The position numbers were made by a program, and so were the translations under genes. 12,009 nucleotides of DNA, taken from assembly GCA_045106875.1 (NCBI GenBank), contig JBGCFK010000229.1:1-12009 (forward strand). Reading direction: 5' to 3'. Source of the stretch: Thermohalobaculum sp045106875. Lineage in GTDB: Bacteria; Pseudomonadota; Alphaproteobacteria; Rhodobacterales; Rhodobacteraceae. The notes under the pieces were generated by a model. That model was not told the origin of the DNA. It did no database searches and worked only from the letters and a program-made list of their open reading frames with translations. This document shows positions 1 to 6,998 of this stretch, piece after piece. Each line of letters opens with the position of its first letter. The stretch's first letter is position 1.

Positions 1-498
1 ATGCTGTCCACCAAGATGCTCCCGGCAGTCGGTGTGTTGATGCCGATCTATCTGATTTGCCAGAGGCTGGATCTGCTGGATACGAAACTGGCCTTGATCA
101 TCATCTACGCGCTGATCAATCTGCCGATCATGATGCTGATCCTGTTCAATTATTTCCGCGAAATCCCGAAAGAAATCCTTGAAGCGAGTCGGATGGACGG
201 AGCCTCGATCTGGGGCGAGATTACTCAGATCGTCATTCCTCTGGCCTGGGGCGGCATCGCATCGACAGCGTTGTTGTCCGTCGTGCTCTTGTGGAACGAG
301 GCATTCTGGTCGATCCAGCTGACCTCGGCGGATGCGGGCACTCTGGTTGCCCTTGTCGCGTCTTTCTCCAGCCCGGAAGGGCTTTTCTGGGCGAAACTGT
401 CTGCTGTCTCGACATTGGCCTGCGCGCCGATCCTTGTTTTCGGCTGGTTCACGCAGAGACAACTTGTGCAGGGCCTGACCTTCGGAGCAGTGAAATGA
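1..498 (+). CDS. Polyol/sugar ABC transporter permease, MalG/SmoG type (C-terminal part)
   Basis: This is one of the two inner-membrane permease subunits of a carbohydrate ABC importer (binding-protein-dependent, CUT1/MalG type). The 165 visible residues carry several hydrophobic membrane segments. They also carry the EAA loop (about residues 57-80: EILEASRMDGAS followed by IVIP), the cytoplasmic helix that docks on the ATPase. The family is usually about 275-280 residues, so roughly the first 110 are missing and the frame is open at the left edge. The ATG at base 1 is an internal methionine (the region LSTKMLP is normally mid-protein), not the true start. Downstream lie an AraC regulator, a mannitol-type dehydrogenase and the matching ATPase, which points to a hexitol such as mannitol or sorbitol as substrate. 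The exact substrate is inferred from context only. Confidence 0.88.
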   Translation: MLSTKMLPAVGVLMPIYLICQRLDLLDTKLALIIIYALINLPIMMLILFNYFREIPKEILEASRMDGASIWGEITQIVIPLAWGGIASTALLSVVLLWNEAFWSIQLTSADAGTLVALVASFSSPEGLFWAKLSAVSTLACAPILVFGWFTQRQLVQGLTFGAVK

Positions 499-572
499 TG
501 CCTGCGGACGCGACAAAAGGCATATTGGCCCGGCCATTGCCCAACTATCCCCGAATCTTCTGAGGTAGGGTT

Positions 573-1463
573 ATGTCCATCGTTCAGGCCGAATTCGAGT
601 ATGTGGATCGGGGGACCGAGACGATCCGTTATCTCGAACATGGCTGGCCGTCTGAACTTTGTCGGTGGCACAGCCATCGCGAATACGAGCTGCACCTTAT
701 AACGGATACCCACGGCAAGGTCTTTGTCGGGGACTATATTGGCGAATTCATGCCGGGCTCGTTGTTCCTCACCGGGCCGGATCTGCCGCACAATTGGGTG
801 ACCGATGAGTTGCCAGGTGCCAGATCTCTGGCGATCCGCGACATGTTGGTTCAGTTCAGCAAGGACAGCATCGACACATTGGCGCAGGCGTTCCCGGAAT
901 TTCGAGAAATGGAACCGCTATTCGAACTTGCCAAATCGGGTATCGAGTTCACCGGCTTTAACCCAACTTTCGCACGTGGCCATCTCGAGGCGATCCGCGA
1001 CACCAAGGGCGCCGAACGCATTGTCGCCTTTTTGCGCTTTCTGGTGCGGATCAACGAACATGCCGAGAAGCGAGCCCTGTCCGTTGCCGGTGTCGTCACT
1101 CCGATGGGTACGAACCGGCAGGCCAGGGTTGCAGTGGTCGTCGATCACATTATCCAGAACTTTGCCGAGGAGCTTCCCTTGGCCAGTGCGGCTCAGATGG
1201 CAGGCATGAGCCCGACAGCCTTTTCCCGCAACTTCCAGAAAGCGACGGGGAAGCGTTTCGTCGAGTTCATCACTCAGGTTCGGATCGGTCAGGCCTGCTC
1301 GATGCTGCTGGCAACGGATGCTCAGGTCTCTACCATTTGCCACGACGTGGGTTTTCAGAACATCGCCAACTTTAACCGGCATTTTCTGAAGATGAAGAAC
1401 ATGACACCGAGCGAATACCGGGACGTGACCCGCACTGGCCTGACGCACGGGGCAGGGGCATGA
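573..1463 (+). CDS. AraC-family transcriptional regulator with N-terminal cupin domain, MtlR-like
   Basis: A 296-residue DNA-binding regulator, probably the polyol-responsive activator of this operon. The N-terminal half is a cupin-like sensor (about residues 15-85), with H33-x-H35-x-x-E38 and H73 placed as in cupins. The C-terminal AraC/XylS domain holds two helix-turn-helix motifs (about 203-224 and 252-273) and ends in the family signature (GFQNIANFNRHF, then MTPSEYR near 277-283). The ATG at 573 is preceded by a good ribosome site, GAGGTAGGG. The gene sits 74 bases after the permease, and its TGA overlaps the next ATG (ATGA, 1460-1463). It is therefore translated with the dehydrogenase and is likely autoregulated. 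The size and N-terminal layout resemble pseudomonad MtlR, the mannitol/arabitol/glucitol activator; that identity is recognition, not proof. Confidence 0.9.
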   Translation: MSIVQAEFEYVDRGTETIRYLEHGWPSELCRWHSHREYELHLITDTHGKVFVGDYIGEFMPGSLFLTGPDLPHNWVTDELPGARSLAIRDMLVQFSKDSIDTLAQAFPEFREMEPLFELAKSGIEFTGFNPTFARGHLEAIRDTKGAERIVAFLRFLVRINEHAEKRALSVAGVVTPMGTNRQARVAVVVDHIIQNFAEELPLASAAQMAGMSPTAFSRNFQKATGKRFVEFITQVRIGQACSMLLATDAQVSTICHDVGFQNIANFNRHFLKMKNMTPSEYRDVTRTGLTHGAGA

Positions 1464-2881
1464 ACGTTGCAGGCAGCCTACACGTCCATCAAACGACATA
1501 TGACCGGGCCGCAGTTCGCACTGGCATCGTACATATAGGATACGGTGCCTTCCACCGTACGCATCAGGCGGTCTATTTTGATGATTACATGGAGGCGACT
1601 GGCGATCTGGGATGGGGCGTCGCCGCGATCAACCTACGGTCGGCTGACAGCGCTGGTTTTATGCGCTCCAGTGCCGTTTCGGATGGCTATCTTCTCAAAT
1701 CTATCGCGCCTGACGGACAGAGCACACTGCGCCTCGTTCGGTCTCACTCCATCTTTGCCGACTGGGCTGTGGATCCCGAGAAGGCAGAAGAGATTGTTGC
1801 TCAACCTGATGTCCAGGCGATCAGCATGACGGTGACCGAAAGCGGATACAGCCTCACCGGCGACTGGGCTCTCAATACCGAGGATCCGGTGATTGCTGCC
1901 GAGATTGCTGGTGGTCCCGCCGTTTCGGTTTTCGGCTACCTTGCGGGCGCGTTGGCCCTGCGGGCCAAGTGGCTGAACCTGCCGATCACCATCCTTTGCT
2001 GTGACAATATCCGCGACAATGGCCTTGTGCTGCGGCGTGCCTTTATGACCTATCTCGAACGCACCGGCCGGAAAGCGCTCGCAGAGTGGGTGAACTCGAA
2101 CGTTAGTTTTCCGTGCTCCATGGTCGATCGGATCACACCACGTGCGACGCTGGAACTATCTGATCAACTGGCTCCGCTGTTCCCCGGAAGAGCTGTAGAT
2201 CCGATCTATGCCGAGGCGTTTTCTCAATGGGTCATCGAGGACCGTTTTGCGGGCCCTATGCCCGATCTGACCCGCGTTGGAGCCAACGTGGTGGTGAACG
2301 TCCGTCCCTTTGAAGAAGCCAAGATCCGCATCCTGAACGGCGGTCATACCGGGCTTGCCTATCTGGGTGCGCTTGCCGGGCACACTACCTTTGACCGCGC
2401 GATGGCGGACCCAGCGCTGCGCCGGCATTTTGATGCCTGGGAACAAGACGAAGTTCTGCCGGGCCTGACACTTGATCTGCCCTTCGACAAGGCGGCGTAT
2501 CTGACGCAGATCGCTGATCGGTTCACGAACGCCGCCATTGCGGACCAACTCGAGCGGATCTGCATGGACGGCTATTCGAAGATGCCGCTTTACGTGCGGC
2601 CCACTGTCGAGAGTTGTCTGACACAGGGAATCGATCCAGTGCATGGTTATCGCTCGATTGCCAGCTGGTACATCTTTGCCAGACGCGCGGCTGCGGGCAC
2701 CGCTCCGATCCCATATCACGAGCCTTGTTGGGCGGATCTTGTTCCGCTTCTGGCGTCGGGGCAGGGGATGGCGTTCGCGAGTGCTGGGCAGCTCTGGGAT
2801 GATCTTCCCAACAGATTCCCAGGTTTCGTACCGGGGTTGATGACCGCGATGCAGGAGATGGAACAACAATGGCAAGCTTAG
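1460..2881 (+). CDS. Mannitol dehydrogenase family protein (polyol-specific long-chain dehydrogenase)
   Basis: A cytoplasmic NAD(P)-dependent dehydrogenase that oxidises a polyol to a ketose, most likely D-mannitol to D-fructose (mannitol 2-dehydrogenase, MtlK/MtlD type). The 473 residues match the usual size of the polyol-specific long-chain family. The dinucleotide-binding motif GYGAFHRTHQ lies at 27-36, the CDN motif at 181-183, and MVDRITPR at 221-228. The catalytic Lys-x4-Asn-x2-His set is intact as K288, N293 and H296. These metal-independent enzymes use the lysine as general base. The start ATG overlaps the TGA of the AraC gene, and its end overlaps the ATPase gene by 13 bases, so it is a core operon member. 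D-arabinitol or D-sorbitol activity, or a fructuronate-reductase-like activity, cannot be excluded from sequence alone, but the transporter context favours a polyol. Confidence 0.9.
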   Translation: MNVAGSLHVHQTTYDRAAVRTGIVHIGYGAFHRTHQAVYFDDYMEATGDLGWGVAAINLRSADSAGFMRSSAVSDGYLLKSIAPDGQSTLRLVRSHSIFADWAVDPEKAEEIVAQPDVQAISMTVTESGYSLTGDWALNTEDPVIAAEIAGGPAVSVFGYLAGALALRAKWLNLPITILCCDNIRDNGLVLRRAFMTYLERTGRKALAEWVNSNVSFPCSMVDRITPRATLELSDQLAPLFPGRAVDPIYAEAFSQWVIEDRFAGPMPDLTRVGANVVVNVRPFEEAKIRILNGGHTGLAYLGALAGHTTFDRAMADPALRRHFDAWEQDEVLPGLTLDLPFDKAAYLTQIADRFTNAAIADQLERICMDGYSKMPLYVRPTVESCLTQGIDPVHGYRSIASWYIFARRAAAGTAPIPYHEPCWADLVPLLASGQGMAFASAGQLWDDLPNRFPGFVPGLMTAMQEMEQQWQA

Positions 2882-3891
2882 GCATCACCGGCGTCACCAA
2901 GTCCTACGGTGACCAGCAGGTCATACACGGCGTCGATCTTGACATCACCGATGGTGAGTTCGTCGTCTTTGTCGGTCCATCGGGGTGTGGCAAATCCACT
3001 TTACTTCGTATGATTGCCGGGCTCGAGGAGATCAGCGGCGGTGAGATCGAGATTGCCGGTCGCGTCGTTAACGAGGTTGCCCCGGCCAAACGGGGCGTCG
3101 CGATGGTCTTCCAGACCTATGCGCTCTACCCGCATATGACCGTGTACAACAACATGGCCTTTGGTTTGAGGCAGGCGCGTACGCCGCCGGACGAGATAGA
3201 TCGGCGTGTACGGGGCGCCGCTGACGTGCTGAACATCACCGACTATCTCGACAGGTTGCCGCGTGCACTGTCTGGTGGCCAGCGCCAGCGGGTCGCCATT
3301 GGCCGGGCTATCGTTCGTGAACCTGCGGTCTTTCTGTTTGACGAGCCGCTCTCCAACCTTGATGCGGCCTTGCGCGTGCGGACGCGTCTCGAGATTGCGC
3401 GGCTCCATGAGAGGCTTGGCGCGACCATGATCTATGTCACGCATGATCAGGTCGAAGCGATGACCCTTGCCGACAAGATCGTGGTGCTTCGGGATGGTCG
3501 GATCGAACAGGTCGGCACGCCGATCGCGCTTTACGAAACGCCTGCAAACACCTTCGTTGCTGGCTTCATCGGCAGCCCGCAGATGAATTTCTTTTCCATG
3601 ACGGATCTGGTGATCATGGCGCCTGAAGAGGTGACCCAGCTGGGCATCCGGCCCGAGCACCTGTTCGTTGTTCCGGCAGGAGAAGGCGTCGTCGAGGCAC
3701 GGCTGGAGTTGGTCGAACATCTTGGCGAGTACGCGCTGGCGCACATGATCTCGACCGGCGGGACTGAGTTCGTTGTGAAACTGGAATCGCCGCCCGATTG
3801 CGCCAAGGGCGGAAGGATGTCGTTCTCCGCTGCTCCTGATCGCATTCATCTGTTCGGCAATGATGGCCTCAGGATAGCGGGCAAATCCTGA
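2869..3891 (+). CDS. Polyol ABC transporter ATP-binding protein, MalK/SmoK/UgpC type
   Basis: The 340-residue ATPase that powers the importer. All nucleotide-binding elements are present. Walker A is GPSGCGKST at 36-44, the Q-loop glutamine is Q82, the ABC signature LSGGQ is at 134-138, Walker B VFLFDE is at 154-159, and the switch histidine is H192 (THDQ). The region from about 235 onward is the C-terminal OB/TOBE-like regulatory domain of CUT1 ATPases (NFFSM, then GIRPEHLF), here of normal but compact size. The ATG lies inside the end of the dehydrogenase gene, with GGAG about 11 bases upstream. It is the last gene of the operon and is followed within about 20 bases by a terminator-like hairpin. 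Its partner permease is at the left end of the window. Placing the ATPase after the dehydrogenase, away from the permeases, still fits one transcript. Confidence 0.94.
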   Translation: MASLGITGVTKSYGDQQVIHGVDLDITDGEFVVFVGPSGCGKSTLLRMIAGLEEISGGEIEIAGRVVNEVAPAKRGVAMVFQTYALYPHMTVYNNMAFGLRQARTPPDEIDRRVRGAADVLNITDYLDRLPRALSGGQRQRVAIGRAIVREPAVFLFDEPLSNLDAALRVRTRLEIARLHERLGATMIYVTHDQVEAMTLADKIVVLRDGRIEQVGTPIALYETPANTFVAGFIGSPQMNFFSMTDLVIMAPEEVTQLGIRPEHLFVVPAGEGVVEARLELVEHLGEYALAHMISTGGTEFVVKLESPPDCAKGGRMSFSAAPDRIHLFGNDGLRIAGKS

Positions 3892-3912
3892 ACGCTGTCT
3901 GCCTGAGTTTAA

Positions 3913-3936
3913 TGGGCGCAGCAGAAGCCGCGCCCA
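3913..3936. terminator. Bidirectional terminator hairpin between convergent operons
   Basis: A perfect 7-bp inverted repeat, TGGGCGC (3913-3919) and GCGCCCA (3930-3936), encloses a 10-base loop in which a further GC/GC pair can form around AGAA. A short pyrimidine-rich run (AGTCTTT) follows on the + strand and TTAAACT follows on the - strand. It lies between the stop codons of the + strand ATPase gene and the - strand GMC gene, as expected of a shared terminator. The U-tracts are weak, so termination efficiency is uncertain. Confidence 0.6.
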
Positions 3937-3945
3937 AGTCTTTCA

Positions 3946-5517
3946 TCAGAGCACGCCCTGCGACATCTGCTCGGCAATGTAGTCTGCCTGCCGGATCGCC
4001 AGCGACACGATGGTCAGTGTGGGGTTCTCGGCAGCTCCTGTCGTGAACTGGGACCCGTCCGATACGAACAGGTTTGCGATGTCGTGGGTCTGTCCCCACT
4101 GGTTGACCACACCGTCCTTTGGCTCTGCCGACATCCGGTTCGTCTCCAAATTATGCGTCGAGGTGTAGGGCGGCGTCGGGTAGGTCTGCGTCGCCCCCAC
4201 CGCATCATAGATCGCCATGCCCTGCTTGTAAGCATGATTGCGCATGGCAATATCGTTCGGGTGGTCATCGAAGTGCACGTTTGGAACTGGCAGACCATGC
4301 TGGTCCTTGACCTCGGCATGGAGCGTCACGCGGTTCGTTTCCTGCGGCATGTCTTCGCCGACAATCCACATACCAGCCATGTTCTCGTAGCCGTCCATGG
4401 CTGCCGTGAACTCACGGCCCCAGGCACCAGGATTGAGGAACGCCGCCATGAAAGGCAGGCCGATCGAAAGGGTCTCCAATTCATAGCCGCCCACAAATCC
4501 GCGTGACGGATCGTGCCGGGATTCGTCCTGAATGATCCCGGCCATTGTCGTCCCGCGCCACATCCGTACCGGCTGATCAAAGACCGCATAGACCGACCCC
4601 GTCATGTGCCGCATGTAGTTCTTGCCGACCTGACCCGAAGAGTTCGCCAGCCCCTCCGGGAACAGCGAGGAGGCCGAGTTCAGCAGCAGCCGCGGGCTTT
4701 CAAACGAGTTCCCGGCTACGCAGACAACGCGTGCTTTCTGGAAGTGCTGATTACCGTCCTTGTCGGCGTAGAGAACACCGGTGACTTTGCCATCAGCGTC
4801 GTGCTGGACTTGCAGGGCCATGCATTGTTCACGCACTTCCAGCTTGCCGGTCTCCTCGCCTTGCGGGATCTCGACATATCCTGCAGACCACTTCGCGCCC
4901 CATTTACAACCCTGAAAACAGAACCCGGTCTGCTGACATGCGGGTCGCCCGGCACTATCTTGACTGTTGATGGCCATGCGCCCGGTGTGGACGTTCTTGT
5001 AGCCCAGCGCCTTCGCCCCTTTCTCGAAGATCTTGTAGTTGTTGTTGCCGGGCAGGGCGGGCATGCCATGGGTCTGGGTCACGCCCAGCTTCTTCTCGGC
5101 TTTGGTATAATAGGGTTCGAGATCCCCCAGCGTGATCGGCCAGTCCAGCAGGTTCGCCCCGGCGACATCGCCGTAATGGGTTTTCACACGGAACTCGTGC
5201 TCCTGAAAGCGCAGGCTTGCGCCCGCCCAGTGCTGGGTCGTGCCACCGACGGATTTGACGATCCAGGCCGGAAGGCCCGAGAAGTCCTTGGCGACCCGCC
5301 AGTCGCCCGAGGTTGTGCGAGTGTCCAGCCATGCCAGCTGGCCGAACGAATCCCACTCGTCGTTTACGAAGTCCTCGGGATTATGCCGTGCGCCTGCCTC
5401 GAGGCTGACGACATCCACGCCCTTTTGCGCAAGTTCGTTGGCAAGCGTGCCCCCGCCCGCGCCGGTTCCGATGATGACGACTACGCTGTCGTCGTTCAGA
5501 TCATATGGTGCAGCCAT
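3946..5517 (-). CDS. GMC-family FAD oxidoreductase (large subunit of a sugar/polyol dehydrogenase), probable Fe-S cluster
   Basis: A 523-residue flavoprotein that likely oxidises a sugar, polyol or sugar acid and passes electrons to a quinone or cytochrome. The ADP-binding motif GTGAGGG is at 17-23 with the ribose-binding E40. A GMC motif GGTTQHWAGA is at 91-100, and the C-terminal GMC block has H455 and ENPTLTI around N498. The run C194-x5-C200-x3-C204 has the spacing of the cysteines that bind a 3Fe-4S cluster in bacterial FAD-dependent glucose dehydrogenase. There is no signal peptide of its own; the small subunit encoded 12 bases upstream has a Tat signal, so export as a complex is likely. 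AAGGGGGA precedes the ATG. Gluconate, sorbitol, glucose or inositol are all possible substrates, and the sequence does not settle this. Confidence 0.9.
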   Translation of the reverse strand: MAAPYDLNDDSVVVIIGTGAGGGTLANELAQKGVDVVSLEAGARHNPEDFVNDEWDSFGQLAWLDTRTTSGDWRVAKDFSGLPAWIVKSVGGTTQHWAGASLRFQEHEFRVKTHYGDVAGANLLDWPITLGDLEPYYTKAEKKLGVTQTHGMPALPGNNNYKIFEKGAKALGYKNVHTGRMAINSQDSAGRPACQQTGFCFQGCKWGAKWSAGYVEIPQGEETGKLEVREQCMALQVQHDADGKVTGVLYADKDGNQHFQKARVVCVAGNSFESPRLLLNSASSLFPEGLANSSGQVGKNYMRHMTGSVYAVFDQPVRMWRGTTMAGIIQDESRHDPSRGFVGGYELETLSIGLPFMAAFLNPGAWGREFTAAMDGYENMAGMWIVGEDMPQETNRVTLHAEVKDQHGLPVPNVHFDDHPNDIAMRNHAYKQGMAIYDAVGATQTYPTPPYTSTHNLETNRMSAEPKDGVVNQWGQTHDIANLFVSDGSQFTTGAAENPTLTIVSLAIRQADYIAEQMSQGVL

Positions 5518-5529
5518 AATCTGTCCCCC

Positions 5530-6054
5530 TTACAGCCAGTCGATGTCGTTGAAACCACGGTCGATGTAACCGCCCTTGGAGTAGCTCTCGCCCTCGTAGC
5601 CGAAATGGCCCCAGACCTCCTTCTGGTTATAGAGGCCAACAACCATGCTGCCGCGCACGGCGCCGAAGAAAGGCGTGCTCTCGATAGCCTTCAGCATTGC
5701 TGTCCGGTCGGCCTCCCAGCCTGTCAGAACATAGGACGGGTGCCCGGCATCGGCAGCCATCTTGTCGAGCGCGGCGACGCCTTCCTCGATCATGGCCGCG
5801 CTATCCGCCGTATCGTGGGCCTTCATCGTGATCGCGTAGTACTTGTCCGCGAGCCGGTCATGCGGATAGACGTCGCGCGCCATCTGGACGAGCGTCGCAA
5901 ATGTCTCGGGCTTCAGGTGCGCGACCTCGGATGCCCATGCTTCGCCAATGTGCATCAAGTAGCCGGGGCCGACGACGAGCGCCGCCCCAAATGCCGTTCC
6001 CGATGACAGGAGTTGCCGCCGCGTCATCTGACGAGGGCTTGATTGCTGTGTCAT
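5530..6054 (-). CDS. Gluconate 2-dehydrogenase subunit 3-like protein, Tat-exported small subunit
   Basis: A 174-residue small (gamma-type) subunit of a membrane- or periplasm-associated FAD dehydrogenase. The N-terminus is a twin-arginine signal: TRRQLL at residues 11-16, a hydrophobic stretch to about 35, and a likely cleavage site after AWA at 41. In the known three-subunit enzymes this subunit is needed for maturation and carries the folded flavoprotein through the Tat pathway; that role is inferred here from family and position. The start at 6054 is preceded by GGAGG five bases upstream. Another ATG four bases earlier (6058) is in a different frame. The stop lies 12 bases before the GMC start, which is tight operon spacing. 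No cytochrome c subunit follows, unlike many gluconate and sorbitol dehydrogenase operons. Confidence 0.87.
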   Translation of the reverse strand: MTQQSSPRQMTRRQLLSSGTAFGAALVVGPGYLMHIGEAWASEVAHLKPETFATLVQMARDVYPHDRLADKYYAITMKAHDTADSAAMIEEGVAALDKMAADAGHPSYVLTGWEADRTAMLKAIESTPFFGAVRGSMVVGLYNQKEVWGHFGYEGESYSKGGYIDRGFNDIDWL

Positions 6055-6120
6055 TCATTCCTCCACTTAGACTTGGGCCGTTGGGGCCTCTCTGTCGTTT
6101 TGTTTCCTGGTTTGCCCGTG

Positions 6121-6516
6121 TTATTGGTATCGGCCGTGGCGCTGAAGCACCTCGATCTCGTAGCCGTCAGGATCCTGGATAAAGAAAAAACGTGCTATGA
6201 CCTCGCCGCCAGGGGCAAAGTCTACCAGTTTGCGTGGGCCGAGCCCGGCATCCGAAAGGCGCGTGTGTTCGCTCTCCACATCATCGACGCAGAACGCGAG
6301 GTGGCCATAGCCATTGCCCAGATCATAGGCCTCGGTCTGACCCTTGTTGATGGTCAGCTCCAGTTCGAAATCGTTCTCGGAATTACGCAGGTAGACGAGG
6401 GTAAATCCCTCGAAATCCAGACGATCAGCAACGGTCAGCCCGAAGGCTGTCTCGTAAAACTCAACTGAGCGCGCCTCGTCCAGCACGCGGATCATTGAAT
6501 GAATGGCCTTAGCCAA
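6121..6516 (-). CDS. gloA: Glyoxalase I (lactoylglutathione lyase), TTG start
   Basis: A 131-residue cytoplasmic enzyme that converts the hemithioacetal of methylglyoxal and glutathione to S-lactoylglutathione. The length fits a single-domain bacterial GloA made of two VOC beta-alpha-beta-beta-beta modules. The metal ligands of the family are all present: H6, E53 (in ELELT), H72 (in YGHLAF) and E122 (in GYEIEV). The start codon is TTG, supported by GGGAGGGG immediately upstream (about five bases from GGAGG). It is also supported by the short lead MAKAIHSMIRV, which puts the first ligand histidine where the family has it; the next in-frame ATG (residue 8) would delete that ligand. A nearby polyol and ketose pathway could be a source of methylglyoxal, but this link is only inference. 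Confidence 0.92.
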   Translation of the reverse strand: MAKAIHSMIRVLDEARSVEFYETAFGLTVADRLDFEGFTLVYLRNSENDFELELTINKGQTEAYDLGNGYGHLAFCVDDVESEHTRLSDAGLGPRKLVDFAPGGEVIARFFFIQDPDGYEIEVLQRHGRYQ

Positions 6517-6529
6517 ATGCCCCTCCCGG

Positions 6530-6552
6530 ATTGGTTTGCTATTTTGACCAAT
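6530..6552. repeat. Inverted repeat ATTGGT-N11-ACCAAT upstream of gloA, possible operator
   Basis: A perfect 6-bp inverted repeat, ATTGGT (6530-6535) and ACCAAT (6547-6552), lies 14-36 bases upstream of the gloA TTG codon and adjoins its ribosome site. Centre-to-centre spacing of about 17 bases is loosely suited to a dimeric regulator, or the element may fold in the mRNA leader. The right arm lies within an 11-mer, TTGACCAATAT, that recurs upstream of the desaturase gene. Function is unproven. Confidence 0.3.
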
Positions 6553-6610
6553 ATGGGCGAGTCGGCTGGGCGCCGGGTGTTATTCCTATACTACGGGCTC
6601 GGTCTGGGAC

Positions 6611-6907
6611 TTATTCTGCCGCCAAAGGTGCCGCACGCAGCATGCCAACCTCCCGTCGCAGGTATTGCAGGCAAGCACAACGCAGCAGCGACGTGAAATT
6701 CCGTGCCTCTCCATGCAGCTCCAGAACCTCGGCATGCAGCTTCGAGATGAAAGCGGGTGTGGAGAATCCCTCGATCTCCGCAATAGTGTCCAGCATATCC
6801 CAGAACGACACTTCCAGCCGGATCGACGTGCTCTGACCGTTCAGGCGCAGAGACCGCGTTTCGCTTTCATAGGTGGCGGGATCCTGTCCCGCAAACATCT
6901 GGCACAT
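6611..6907 (-). CDS. Small ribbon-helix-helix domain protein
   Basis: A 98-residue protein of the ribbon-helix-helix (RHH_4-like) family common in alphaproteobacteria. The beta-strand and first helix are at about residues 17-46 (TRSLRLNGQSTSIRLEVSFWD, as two pieces), followed by a second helix region near STPAFISKLHAEV. RHH proteins usually bind DNA as dimers through the paired strands, so a regulatory role is likely, but no target is known to me. The reading frame is open further upstream to 7045. I chose the ATG at 6907 because GGGAGG lies seven bases before it, because the protein then begins MCQMFAGQDP as in relatives, and because a promoter-like pair lies 30-60 bases upstream. It sits between the kinase and gloA, on the same strand. 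Antitoxin-like or autoregulatory function is possible, but no toxin partner is visible. Confidence 0.82.
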   Translation of the reverse strand: MCQMFAGQDPATYESETRSLRLNGQSTSIRLEVSFWDMLDTIAEIEGFSTPAFISKLHAEVLELHGEARNFTSLLRCACLQYLRREVGMLRAAPLAAE

Positions 6908-6936
6908 AACCAGTCCTCCCTTGTTTTTATCGATCG

Positions 6937-6965
6937 AGTATCGACGCGGGGGATCAGGATGACAA
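6937..6965 (-). promoter_or_regulatory. Candidate sigma-70 promoter of the ribbon-helix-helix gene
   Basis: On the - strand TTGTCA (-35, 6965-6960) and GATACT (-10, 6942-6937) are separated by exactly 17 bases. They match five and four of six consensus positions. The -10 box ends about 29 bases before the chosen start at 6907, leaving room for a short leader containing the GGGAGG ribosome site. This supports independent expression of the RHH gene, and perhaps of gloA and the GMC pair downstream. Confidence 0.45.
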
Positions 6966-6978
6966 GCGACAACGCTTG
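6963..6978 (-). repeat. Short hairpin CAAGCG-N4-CGCTTG after the kinase gene
   Basis: A perfect 6-bp stem with a 4-base loop lies 21-36 bases beyond the stop of the upstream kinase gene and overlaps the -35 box of the RHH promoter. There is no T-run after it on the - strand, so it would be at best a weak or factor-assisted terminator. Its overlap with the -35 box also makes it a candidate operator. Both readings are inference. Confidence 0.35.
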
Positions 6979-6998
6979 GGGGGATGCGGCGGGCGCGA

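Noticed and set aside
3001..3849. A 282-codon open frame on the - strand opposite the ABC ATPase
   Set aside because: It is a shadow of a textbook ABC ATPase frame and has no family motif of its own.
4513..6006. A 497-codon open frame on the + strand opposite the GMC and small-subunit genes
   Set aside because: It mirrors the codon structure of two well-supported - strand genes, spans both of them, and its translation shows no recognisable domain. Long antisense frames are expected at this GC content.
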